From Lentisphaeria bacterium (GTDB lineage Bacteria > Verrucomicrobiota > Lentisphaeria > Victivallales > UBA1829): a stretch of 51,436 bases of DNA. A program made the position numbers and the translations under genes. Shown one piece after another: positions 17,954 to 26,238 of this stretch (position 1 is its first letter; every line of letters starts with the position of its first letter). A model generated the notes under the pieces. The model saw nothing but the letters and a program-made list of their open reading frames with translations, made no database searches and was not told the DNA's origin. Location of the stretch: NCBI GenBank assembly GCA_003526375.1, contig DPDG01000094.1, positions 15,724-67,159 of the forward strand. Reading direction: 5' to 3'.

Positions 17954-19222
17954 TCAGCTCTTCAGACGGCTCGGCACGAACGTGTGGCGGATCATGTCGT
18001 CGAAATCCTCGCGTGTCCGGATCAATGTGGCTTCCTCGCCGTTGACCAGAACCTCGGCGGGGCGCAGACGCCCGTTGTACTGATAACTCATGCCGAAACC
18101 GTAGGCGCCCGCATTTTCCACGACGACCAGATCGCCCTCGGCTATGGAGGCGGGAAGTTCACGCTCCTTGACCCAGAAGTCTGTATTTTCGCAGAGTTGA
18201 CCGCACAAACCGATTGCGGCACGCGGTTCCTGTTCCTTGCCGTCCACATAGATATGGTGGTAGGAACCGTACATCGCGGGACGCGCCAGCGTGTTCATGC
18301 CGATGTCCGTACCGGCGATTTTCTTGTAGGACTCCTTGATGGAGTGGACGCGCCCGATCAGGTATCCGGCGTTGCCGACGAAATAACGGGCGGGTTCCAT
18401 CTTGAGCTGCGGGGGCTTGAGCCCGTATTCCGCCACTTTGCTGCGGAACATCTTTGCGGTCAGCTCCGCCGCCTTTTCAAGGTCAAGCGCCGGTTCGCCG
18501 GGTTTGTAGGGGATGCCGAGGCCGCCGCCGAGATCGATGAACTCGAAGTCGATCTTGAGCTCCTTGCCGGTTTTTCCGATGATGTCCATGAGGAGACCCG
18601 TTACGAAAGGGAAATATTCCGCGTCCGTGATGCAGGAACCCGTCATCATGTGTGCGCCGAAACGCTTGATGCCCGCCTCTTTCGCGAGCTTGTAGGCTTC
18701 CATGACCTTGTCCGGATGAATTCCGAATTTGGCGTTGGGACCGGCGTTCGTGACGAATTCGCCGACATTGCTCTTGCCGTAACCGGGATTGACGCGGAAC
18801 GAAAGGATTTCCGGCTTGCCGAACTTGAGCAGGCGCGGCAGGAGGGAGATGTCGTCGAGGTTGAAGATGACCCCGCTTTCCAGTCCCTGCCTGATGTCGT
18901 CGTCGGACAGGAAGTTGCCGCTGAACATCACGTCTTCGCCGCCGAGCCCGACATGTTTTGCGAGCAGGATTTCATTGACGCTGGCTGCATCGACGCCGGC
19001 GCCTTCCTGGCGCAGAATATTGACGATCGCCGGATTGTTGCAGGACTTGACGGCATAGAACATTTTGAAGTCGGGATAATGTTTTGCGAACGCATTGAAA
19101 GCGCGCCGGTAATTTTTCCGGATCTTCTGCTCGTCGTAAACATAAGTGGGGGTTCCGAACTTTGCCGCGATATCCGCTGCCGGAATCTCGCCGATGGCTA
19201 TCTTGTCACCGATGAATTTCAC
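17954..19222 (-). CDS. lysA: Diaminopimelate decarboxylase
   Basis: A 422-residue PLP-dependent fold-III decarboxylase that turns meso-diaminopimelate into lysine. The PLP lysine is Lys59 in FYAVKS. The HMMTGS motif corresponds to the HIGS region of the family, and GLCGQLCENTDFW takes the place of the usual CESTD active-site loop, with the Cys shifted in context to CEN. That difference leaves open a related activity such as carboxynorspermidine decarboxylase, but length and overall pattern favour LysA. It is upstream of mreB. Confidence 0.85.
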   Translation of the reverse strand: MKFIGDKIAIGEIPAADIAAKFGTPTYVYDEQKIRKNYRRAFNAFAKHYPDFKMFYAVKSCNNPAIVNILRQEGAGVDAASVNEILLAKHVGLGGEDVMFSGNFLSDDDIRQGLESGVIFNLDDISLLPRLLKFGKPEILSFRVNPGYGKSNVGEFVTNAGPNAKFGIHPDKVMEAYKLAKEAGIKRFGAHMMTGSCITDAEYFPFVTGLLMDIIGKTGKELKIDFEFIDLGGGLGIPYKPGEPALDLEKAAELTAKMFRSKVAEYGLKPPQLKMEPARYFVGNAGYLIGRVHSIKESYKKIAGTDIGMNTLARPAMYGSYHHIYVDGKEQEPRAAIGLCGQLCENTDFWVKERELPASIAEGDLVVVENAGAYGFGMSYQYNGRLRPAEVLVNGEEATLIRTREDFDDMIRHTFVPSRLKS

Positions 19223-19370
19223 TGTGAGTCTCCTTGTTTTATATTTCTACATGCGGTAATTTGCCACAATTTATTGATTCTGTCAACTTCCGGACTGTTA
19301 AAAATGGCGTTTCAGGGTATATTTCTTTCAAAAAAATGCCGTTTTTCCCGGAAAGAGAGATTTTAACTCC

Positions 19371-19688
19371 ATGAAATACAGAAGAATTGATGTTTATGTC
19401 CCGGAAACCCATGCCGGAATTGTGAAAGACGCGATGTTCGCCGCGGGCGCCGGTGCGGTCGGCAATTACGACTGCTGCTGTTTTCAGGTCTGCGGGCGCG
19501 GACAGTTCCGCCCGCTGGTGGGGTCGGACCCGTTTATCGGTGCGCAGGGACGTGTGGAACATGTCACGGAATGGAAACTGGAAATGATCTGCCCGGAGGG
19601 GCGGATCCGGGACGTGATTGCAGCGTTGAAAGAGGCGCATCCTTACGAAACTCCCGCGTTTCAGCATTGGAGCGTGGAGATGGAATAG
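19371..19688 (+). CDS. NIF3-insert / CutA-like domain protein (YqfO-type, COG3323)
   Basis: A 105-residue protein starting MKYRRIDVYVPETHAGIVKDAMF, with the GAGAVGNYDCCCF loop and the terminal EAHPYETPAFQHW motif characteristic of the ferredoxin-like domain inserted in NIF3/YqfO proteins and found alone in many bacteria. The domain resembles CutA/PII folds. Function is unknown; trimeric metal or nucleotide sensing has been suggested for relatives. It is divergent from lysA and precedes recN. Confidence 0.8.
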   Translation: MKYRRIDVYVPETHAGIVKDAMFAAGAGAVGNYDCCCFQVCGRGQFRPLVGSDPFIGAQGRVEHVTEWKLEMICPEGRIRDVIAALKEAHPYETPAFQHWSVEME

Positions 19689-19784
19689 GGAGAAGGGGCG
19701 GAATCTCTGTTTTTTCCGTTTGGCTTTTCCCCGGAGTGAGTTATATTACTGCCATTGTTTCATTCAAACAGGATATGGGAAGAC

Positions 19785-21434
19785 ATGCTGAAATGGATGC
19801 GTTTGAAGAACCTTGCGCTTGTTGACAAGGCGGATATGGAATTCGGGCCGGGATTCAATGTGATTACGGGAGAGACCGGCGCCGGAAAATCGGTCATCAT
19901 GGGCGGAGTCGGGCTTCTGCTCGGCGGACGTGCGGACAAGTCGGCGATCCGTATCGGGACCGACCGTTGTGAAGTCTCCGGCGAGTTTTTTGTCGGCGAC
20001 GGTTCCGCATCCCGCGTGAAAGCGATTCTGGATGAAGCGGGAATTGAGTCCGATCCTGCCGGAAATCTGCTGGTGCGCCGTGTCATTACCGCATCCTCCA
20101 GCCGGAATTTTGTGAATGAGTCGCCGGTGACGCTTCAGATCCTGCACCGGATCGGTGAGGTTCTGGTGGATATTCACGGCGCAAGCGAGAATCACCAGCT
20201 CCTGAAAAACCAGAATCAGCTTGACATGCTGGACCGTTTCGGCAGGCTTGACGCGGAACTCGCGGAAGTGCGCGCCGTCTGGAGCGAACTTGCAAAACTG
20301 CGTCAGGAGAAGAAAAGCTTTGCGGAATCCATGCCGTCTGCCGAGGAAACCGCGCGGTTCCGCAGAGACGCCGCGGAAATCGAGAAGGCGGCTCCGGTGT
20401 CCGGCGAAGATGAGGAACTGGAAGCAAGGCACACGGTCGCGGCGCATTCCAAAAGCATTATCGAAGTCGCTCTGACCGCTGCAAACGCGCTGTCCGAATG
20501 TGAAGATTCCCTTGCCGACCGCGTGGGGCAGGTCCGGCGGATGCTTGGCGATCTGGAAAAATTCGATCCCGATCATGCGGAACAGTTCATCCGTGCGATT
20601 GAAGAAATCTCTGCGCAGGTCATGTCGCTTTCCAACGACCTGACGGACCATGCGTCCGAGGTCGATATCGACGAAGGCGAGTTCATGGCGATGGAGGAGC
20701 GTCTGCGTGTGCTTCAGACGATGAAGCGCAGGTATGGACCCACGCTGGACGATGTGCTTGCGCATCTTGCGTTTCTGCAATCGAAGATTGAGGCCTATGA
20801 CAATTCCGAGGTGATCCGCGAAAATTTCGGGAAACGGGAAAAGGAGCTTTTATCCAGACTGACCGCCGCATGCGCGAGGCTTTCCGCCGCACGGAAAAAA
20901 GCGGGGAAGGCACTTGCGAAACAAATCGGCAGTGAACTCAAAAAACTTGGTTTCAAACGTTCGGACTTTGAAGTCGTTGTCATGGATGCGGCGCCGGGGG
21001 CGGACGGAGCGGACAGGATTGAGTTCATGTTTACCGCGAATCCCGGCGTGCCGCTGATGCCGTTGCGCGAGGTTGCCAGCAGCGGTGAGCTGTCGCGTGT
21101 GATGCTTGCCGCGAAAACTGTGCTTGCCGAAGCGGATTCCATTCCGATTCTGATTTTCGATGAGATCGACGCGAATATCGGCGGCGAGACCGCGTCGCGC
21201 GTCGGGCAGGAGATTGCGGCGCTTGCGGAAAACAAGCAGATTCTCTGTATTTCGCATCTGCCGCAGGTCGCCTGCAACGCTTCTGTTCATTTCATGGTGA
21301 GCAAGGAGTCCGCGGCGGACGTTACCACCACGCACATCCGCAGGCTGGACAAGGCTTCAAGAATCAATGAGATATCGCGTATGCTCGGCGGCGGAGAAAT
21401 CGCGCATGAACATGCCGAGGCAATGTTGAAATAA
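19785..21434 (+). CDS. recN: DNA repair protein RecN
   Basis: An SMC-like ATPase of 549 residues acting in double-strand-break repair. Walker A GETGAGKS lies at about residues 29-36, a coiled-coil middle follows, then the ABC signature SSGELSRVMLA and Walker B ILIFDEIDANIGGETA near residues 430-480, and the SHLPQVA switch. The start at 19785 (MLKWMRLKNLALV) matches family N-termini and has AGGA upstream; an in-frame ATG 30 bases earlier is less likely. Length is normal. Confidence 0.95.
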   Translation: MLKWMRLKNLALVDKADMEFGPGFNVITGETGAGKSVIMGGVGLLLGGRADKSAIRIGTDRCEVSGEFFVGDGSASRVKAILDEAGIESDPAGNLLVRRVITASSSRNFVNESPVTLQILHRIGEVLVDIHGASENHQLLKNQNQLDMLDRFGRLDAELAEVRAVWSELAKLRQEKKSFAESMPSAEETARFRRDAAEIEKAAPVSGEDEELEARHTVAAHSKSIIEVALTAANALSECEDSLADRVGQVRRMLGDLEKFDPDHAEQFIRAIEEISAQVMSLSNDLTDHASEVDIDEGEFMAMEERLRVLQTMKRRYGPTLDDVLAHLAFLQSKIEAYDNSEVIRENFGKREKELLSRLTAACARLSAARKKAGKALAKQIGSELKKLGFKRSDFEVVVMDAAPGADGADRIEFMFTANPGVPLMPLREVASSGELSRVMLAAKTVLAEADSIPILIFDEIDANIGGETASRVGQEIAALAENKQILCISHLPQVACNASVHFMVSKESAADVTTTHIRRLDKASRINEISRMLGGGEIAHEHAEAMLK

Positions 21435-21448
21435 AAGGGATTTTTCCA

Positions 21449-22393
21449 ATGAACATCAAGCATGATTTCCCGTATGATCCGACCAATGGACTTTCTCAGG
21501 AGGAGCTGTTGAAGCTGACCGCGCCCCCCGAACCCGCCGGGTTCAGGAAGTTCTGGGAGGAAACCCGTTCGCTTGCAATGGAACATAAACTCTATTACCA
21601 TATTGAACGTGAAGTCTGGAGCGAACTGCCTGACTGCCGGATTTATGTCGTCCGCGCAAAGACCTGGGACAACCGGGAAATCGTGATGTGGATTTCCCGT
21701 CCAAAGCAGTCCAGAGGGGGAATCCTGATCGGGCAGGGATATGGCAACATGTCCACCCCGCCCTGCGATTCTGATTTTACCTTGTGTTGTCCGAACGTGC
21801 GCGGTCTGGGGCTTTCCCAGTGCAGGGATATTCCGTGGCGTCCGTTGAAACATGTGCTTCACGGCATCCGCGCGAAAGAGACTTATGTCCTGCGGGGCGT
21901 GATTACGGATCTCTGGCTTGCGGCGACGATTCTGATCGACATGTACCCCGACGTCGCGGAAAATCTGAACTATATGGGTTCCAGCATGGGTGGCGGGATG
22001 GGGGCGCTGATGCTGCCGTGGGATTCCCGGTTCAAGGCGGCGTTTCTCGGCGTGCCGACATTCGGCAACAATCCGGTGCGCTTGAAATATCAGTCGTCGG
22101 GAAGCGGGGAGGCTGTAAGGAAATATGTTCAGGAACATCCCGAAGCTATGGAGGTTCTTGCTTATTTCGATGCGGCGGTTTCCGCGAAATATCTCCGGAT
22201 TCCGGCCGTTGTCGTTCCCGCGCTGTTTGATCCCTGTGTGGCTCCCGCCGGACAGTTCAGTGTTGCGAATTCGATTCCGGACAAATACCGGATACGGTTC
22301 ATTGCAGAGACCGGGCATTATGCCAGGACGGAACGCGACAATGAAATTTACGGGGAAGCGGAAAAAAAGAAACTGGAGCTTTTCGGAAAATAA
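21449..22393 (+). CDS. Acetyl esterase, CE7 (acetylxylan esterase / cephalosporin-C deacetylase) family
   Basis: A 314-residue alpha/beta hydrolase. The nucleophile is Ser179 in GSSMGGG, the acid Asp261 in ALFDPCVAP and the base His290 in ETGHYAR. The conserved CE7-type RGLGLSQ lies at 118-124. It should remove acetyl groups from oligosaccharides. No signal peptide is visible, so it works in the cytoplasm on imported sugars. It lies 14 bases after recN but belongs by function with the GH35/GH95 cluster to its right. Confidence 0.85.
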   Translation: MNIKHDFPYDPTNGLSQEELLKLTAPPEPAGFRKFWEETRSLAMEHKLYYHIEREVWSELPDCRIYVVRAKTWDNREIVMWISRPKQSRGGILIGQGYGNMSTPPCDSDFTLCCPNVRGLGLSQCRDIPWRPLKHVLHGIRAKETYVLRGVITDLWLAATILIDMYPDVAENLNYMGSSMGGGMGALMLPWDSRFKAAFLGVPTFGNNPVRLKYQSSGSGEAVRKYVQEHPEAMEVLAYFDAAVSAKYLRIPAVVVPALFDPCVAPAGQFSVANSIPDKYRIRFIAETGHYARTERDNEIYGEAEKKKLELFGK

Positions 22394-22459
22394 GTTCCCG
22401 GTATGCAAGGGAGGAGTGCGGCAGAGTATGAACTTCTGCTGCATTCTCCCTGTTTCGGA

Positions 22460-24235
22460 TTACGGCAGCATCATCGGAATGCGCGGCCCGAAGTCTTCCG
22501 TGTCCACGGATTCCAGACTGTTTTCCGAAAGTCCGTGAAGCTCGAAAACGATTACCTCATTGGCTCCTTTTTTCAACAGGGGCGCAGGGACGTACAAAGT
22601 CTTCTGCGGTCCGATGTTCCAATAGCGTCCGAGGTTGAATCCGTTGATCCACAGAATTCCTTTATTGCCGGCGGGAATACGCAGGAAGGTGTCGCACAGT
22701 TCCTCCGCTTCGAACGTCCCGCGGTAGAATGAGGGGACATTCTTTGTCGTTGCCAACGGCTGGAAACGGAGTTTTTCGAGGTTGTCCATCGGCAGATTGC
22801 AGACTTCGCAATGGAACTGCTCCTGACCGTCCAAAGTCAGGCGGCGGATTCCTTTGAATTCCTCGTCCATGCGATACCCGAAGTTGATGCGCCCCATATT
22901 CTCGACCAGAATATCCAGCCTGCATTTGGGAAACGGGACGGGAAAAGAATGGTTCCGGTCATTGCGATAGAGCACGGCGACGGTTTCTCCGTTTACCATG
23001 GCAAGCGCGCGGTCCTTGAGCCCATGCAGACGCACATTGCCGGGAATTTCCAAATGGTAGCGGTACAGAATGAATCCGTAGTTCTGTCCGTAATATTCCA
23101 TCGGTTCGGCATGAACTGCTTTTCTTGCCTTGGAAATCAGGTTCAGTGAGTCCTCCAGCGTTGCAAACTCCGTCAGGCGGATTTTTCCATAAGCTTTTTT
23201 CATGACTGCACGGGGTGTTTCCGGCCGGAATCCGGGATCGTGTTTTGCGATTTCAGACTGAATCGCGAAATATTTTCCGGTCGGTTCTCCCGATTCATTC
23301 AGGGGTGCGTCCACATCGTAACTGGTCAGCATGGGCTTATAGGGATTTTCGAGCGGATTTGCGCCGCCGTTGGCACCGCCCATGTAACCGAAGTTCGTGC
23401 CTCCGTGGAACATGTAAAGATTGAAGTTAATGTTGTGCTCCATGGCTTCGGCGATGTCGCGCCGCACGTCTTCGGCTTTATGTTCCGGGCGCATGACACC
23501 CCAATGAAGCCCGGTTCCGTTCCAGAGTTCCATGATGACCGGCGGCGTCGGACTGCGGAACGCATCCAGCTCCCTGATCATGTCTGCCGGATGATTTCTT
23601 CCGTTGACCGTCGGCAGAAGTTCTGGATCGGTTCCTGCGCTGAGCCAGTGGTTTCCTGCTCCGTCGGAGGTGAAAAGGGGAATTTCGATTCCGCAGTCAC
23701 GGAAAAGACCTTTGCAATGAGCGATATATTCATGGTCGTTTCCATAGGAACCGTATTCATTTTCGATCTGCATCATGATGACCGGTCCGCCCTGTGTGAA
23801 CTGAAGCGGTTTGATGAGTTCGAGGATGCGGCGGTAATAGGCGTCCTGCGCCTTGAGAAAAGGCTCGTTCATGCAGCGCAGGTGCATCCCCGGTTTCGTC
23901 AGGAGCCAGGAGGGAAGGGCGCCGAGATCCCATTCGGAACAGATGTAGCCTCCGGGGCGCAGGATGACCATAAGTCCTTCCTCCTGTGCGATTCTGACGT
24001 ATTTCACGAAATCGAGCCATCCGGTGAAATCGAAACAGCCTTCGCATGGTTCGTGGAGATTCCAGCAGAGATAGGTTTCAAGCGTATTCAGCCCGCACTG
24101 ACACAGTTTTACAATGCGGTCGCGCCAGTAGTCCGGATGGATGCGGAAATAGTGCATTGCACCCGAACGGATCTGTGTTTTTTTTCCGTTGACCAGAATG
24201 TCGCGTCCCGAAACGAGAATGGAATTTTGAGGCAT
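22460..24235 (-). CDS. Beta-galactosidase, glycoside hydrolase family 35
   Basis: A 591-residue GH35 enzyme. The acid/base is Glu160 in QIENEYGSYG and the likely nucleophile Glu236 in IMELWNG; SGAMHYFRIHPDYWRDRI at 24-41 is a strong GH35 signature. C-terminal beta domains end near RIPAGNKGILWINGFNLGRYW, also typical. No signal peptide is seen, implying cytoplasmic action on imported galactosides. It is divergent from an AraC gene. The promoter has a good -10 (TATAAT) and a poor -35, as expected of an activator-dependent gene. Confidence 0.93.
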   Translation of the reverse strand: MPQNSILVSGRDILVNGKKTQIRSGAMHYFRIHPDYWRDRIVKLCQCGLNTLETYLCWNLHEPCEGCFDFTGWLDFVKYVRIAQEEGLMVILRPGGYICSEWDLGALPSWLLTKPGMHLRCMNEPFLKAQDAYYRRILELIKPLQFTQGGPVIMMQIENEYGSYGNDHEYIAHCKGLFRDCGIEIPLFTSDGAGNHWLSAGTDPELLPTVNGRNHPADMIRELDAFRSPTPPVIMELWNGTGLHWGVMRPEHKAEDVRRDIAEAMEHNINFNLYMFHGGTNFGYMGGANGGANPLENPYKPMLTSYDVDAPLNESGEPTGKYFAIQSEIAKHDPGFRPETPRAVMKKAYGKIRLTEFATLEDSLNLISKARKAVHAEPMEYYGQNYGFILYRYHLEIPGNVRLHGLKDRALAMVNGETVAVLYRNDRNHSFPVPFPKCRLDILVENMGRINFGYRMDEEFKGIRRLTLDGQEQFHCEVCNLPMDNLEKLRFQPLATTKNVPSFYRGTFEAEELCDTFLRIPAGNKGILWINGFNLGRYWNIGPQKTLYVPAPLLKKGANEVIVFELHGLSENSLESVDTEDFGPRIPMMLP

Positions 24236-24276
24236 TTTTAATGAATCTCCTTGATTTTTTGTATTGCTGTCATCAT

Positions 24277-24305
24277 ATTATAACCGAAGAATATGAAATG
24301 GAAAA
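24277..24305 (-). promoter_or_regulatory. Activator-dependent promoter of the GH35 gene
   Basis: On the minus strand TATAAT (24282-24277) is preceded at 17 bases by TTTTCC (24305-24300), a poor -35. The AraC half-sites begin seven bases further upstream. Confidence 0.5.
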
Positions 24306-24312
24306 GAGGAAG

Positions 24313-24340
24313 ATTTGTCGTAAAACAAGGATATTTGTCG
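24313..24340. promoter_or_regulatory. Direct repeat, candidate AraC binding site
   Basis: ATTTGTCG occurs at 24313-24320 and 24333-24340, exactly 20 bp apart, close to two helical turns. It lies just upstream of the weak -35 of the GH35 gene and ends one base before the AraC start codon. AraC-family proteins commonly bind direct half-sites about 21 bp apart, so this could both activate GH35 and limit the regulator's own expression. Confidence 0.6.
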
Positions 24341-24341
24341 C

Positions 24342-25178
24342 ATGATGCTGCGTGATTTGAAAAACAGGATCATCAGTCGTCCGAATCCCTATACTCTGCC
24401 GGAATGGAAACTGCCGTTCTTTCCGCGTTCCTGCGGCGAGACGACTTCCATATTGGATACGGAGATTCACGGCGGCGGGGAAAAGACATTTGTCCAGATC
24501 AACTGGTGCACTTCCGGATGCGGACAGGTGTCCATTGACGGAGGAGATGAATTCACTGTCCGCACAGGAGACGTATTTTACTCCCTGCCCGGCAACAGCC
24601 GGAAAAATGCAGGGACGGAGGCTCCGTGGAAGCTCCGCTGGCTCACCTTCGACGGCCCTTGCGCCGCAGATTTCATACGTTCCTATGATTATCCGATCCA
24701 TCTGAAAAACGCGGGGCGCTGTCCTGAAGAACTGTTTCAGGAATTTGAGCGCGGACTGAAAGAGAACAGCCTGATCAGCCTGCGCCGTCTGGTCGGCATC
24801 ATCACAGAGATTCTTTCACTGATCGGCGGCATCCATGACGACTCGACTCCCGAAGCAAGGCTGATCCGGTGTTTCATCGAGACTGTCCGGGACCATTACA
24901 TGCAGAGTCAGGTCAACGTCAACATCATCGCGGAAATGCTGGGCGTGCACCGGTCCACGCTGTCGCGGATTCTCACGGAAAAAATGAACACGAGTCCCGG
25001 CAGATACCTGCTTCAGGTCAGGATACAGCGTGCGCTTTCCTTATTGCGCAATACCGATCTGCCGGTTCATGTGATTTCCCGTAAGGTGGGGCTTCCCGAT
25101 CCGGCGCATTTCGCGCGCCTGATTCATTCCGCCACGGGGATGAGCCCCGGCGCATTCCGCCGGGCCGCGGTGAGCTGA
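24342..25178 (+). CDS. AraC family transcriptional regulator
   Basis: A 278-residue regulator with a cupin-type N-terminal domain (about residues 30-100, CGQVSIDGGDEFTVRTGDVFYSLPG region) and an AraC double helix-turn-helix (about 175-275, with VNIIAEMLGVHRSTLSRIL and ISRKVGLPDPAHFARLIHS). It sits between a divergent GH35 gene and a convergent pseudopilin gene whose stop abuts its own with no gap. It probably activates the galactoside-cleaving genes; the ligand is unknown. Confidence 0.92.
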   Translation: MMLRDLKNRIISRPNPYTLPEWKLPFFPRSCGETTSILDTEIHGGGEKTFVQINWCTSGCGQVSIDGGDEFTVRTGDVFYSLPGNSRKNAGTEAPWKLRWLTFDGPCAADFIRSYDYPIHLKNAGRCPEELFQEFERGLKENSLISLRRLVGIITEILSLIGGIHDDSTPEARLIRCFIETVRDHYMQSQVNVNIIAEMLGVHRSTLSRILTEKMNTSPGRYLLQVRIQRALSLLRNTDLPVHVISRKVGLPDPAHFARLIHSATGMSPGAFRRAAVS

Positions 25179-25817
25179 TCAGGAGCCGGAGCCGTCCGGA
25201 TTGATCCACCTGGACATTTTGTCTGTGTAGTAGGTTACTTTGGTGAAGTCATATCTTTTCAGCTTTTCGGCGTGCCCGTCCACAAAACTGACTCCGAACC
25301 CGGTGTGACGGTCGAACTTGTCCATTTCGGTATCCTGTGTATAGTTGTCGAGGTCGCAGTCTTCCACCGTGAACATTTCCGTGGGAGCCTCTTCAAAAAG
25401 AATGATTCTGGAGGCGGCGATGCGGGCTTTGGAAAACTCCCGGTCATACCAGGAACCGAAGTTCTTCCCTTCCCTGACATAGACCTGAGTGCAGTTCAGA
25501 GAGTAGGAGAATTTCCGCCTGTTGTCTTTGGAACACTGGAATATCTTTGCCTGTGCATTGCAGGACCGTCGCAGATTATTCGGCCAGCCGGTATCCTGCG
25601 TCCATTCCGCCACACTGACCGCCGGAGCGTAAGTTCCCCCGTAGCTGTCCGCATATTGAATTGCCATGAGCCCGATCTGTTTCAGATTGTTGATGCAGTT
25701 GCTTCCTGCCGCCATGTCCCGCGCCTTGTTCAGCGCCGGAAGCATCAGTCCCGCGAGAATTGCGATGATCGCGATTACGATGAGGAGCTCTATAAGGGTG
25801 AAAACCTTTGTTTTCAC
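25179..25817 (-). CDS. Prepilin-like protein with H-X-DG C-terminus (copy 3)
   Basis: The domain starts VKTKVFTLIELLIVIAIIAI, keeps the position-5 Glu, and has CINNLKQIG after the helix and RHTGFGVSFVDGHAE (eight residues between H and DG) at the end. From the GTG at 25817 it is 212 residues. The frame is open upstream to 26141, and the stretch SSFRVPCS just before the domain is identical to copy 2, so a longer product is possible; the ATG used in copy 2 is not conserved here. Val occupies the usual cleavage-site Gly position. It lies downstream of GH95 on the same strand. Confidence 0.82.
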   Translation of the reverse strand: MKTKVFTLIELLIVIAIIAILAGLMLPALNKARDMAAGSNCINNLKQIGLMAIQYADSYGGTYAPAVSVAEWTQDTGWPNNLRRSCNAQAKIFQCSKDNRRKFSYSLNCTQVYVREGKNFGSWYDREFSKARIAASRIILFEEAPTEMFTVEDCDLDNYTQDTEMDKFDRHTGFGVSFVDGHAEKLKRYDFTKVTYYTDKMSRWINPDGSGS

Positions 25818-25820
25818 CCT
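25795..25820 (-). promoter_or_regulatory. Start-region hairpin of pseudopilin copy 3
   Basis: AGGGTGAAAAC (25795-25805) and GTTTTCACCCT (25810-25820) form a perfect eleven-base stem with a four-base loop over the codons RVKTKVFTL. Relative to copy 2 the innermost pair is C-G instead of T-A, so pairing is kept though two amino acids change. Confidence 0.75.
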
Positions 25821-26238
25821 CGAAGTAAGAACATCCGAACAAGGAACTCTGAAGGAAGAAATAGAAAAACATTTGAACAATTGAATGAAGAAAGGAGAAG
25901 CGAGGTTGCGCAGGGATTGACTGCATCCTCTTTGTGAGACTGTTTCCAGCCGCGGAAAATAAGCGATATTCGCATTGGGTTCATGATCTCCGGCAGGCTG
26001 TGCTGAACCGTGATCCGTGACTGAAATACTCCTTTTACAAATTTTTCTCATGAGGAGTTCCGCAAGGGGAAAGATCCCCTCTTTCTTCAAACTGCAATAA
26101 GTCCGCATAAGTCCACCCGTCCTGATTGATAGAGATATCATTTGAGAATAAAATACCAGCCATTGGTAAATAAAGTCTTTTTTGGGGAAAAGTCAAACCC
26201 TCCGGCAGATTTTTTCAGGAAATATATGAACGGGTGTC
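25818..26238. other. Leader region of pseudopilin copy 3
   Basis: These 421 bp between the GH95 stop and the pseudopilin domain hold no separate gene. A minus-strand promoter candidate TTGACT (26196-26191) and TTATTT (26173-26168) with 17-base spacing would give a leader of about 340 bases. The 75 bases nearest the domain match the copy 2 leader closely (shared runs CGAAGTAAGAA, CGAAC, GAAGGAAGAA and AAAACATT on the plus strand). Confidence 0.55.

Noticed and set aside
17984..19366. 460-residue plus-strand frame opposite lysA
   Set aside because: Antisense shadow; lysA carries all expected motifs and the antisense product resembles nothing.
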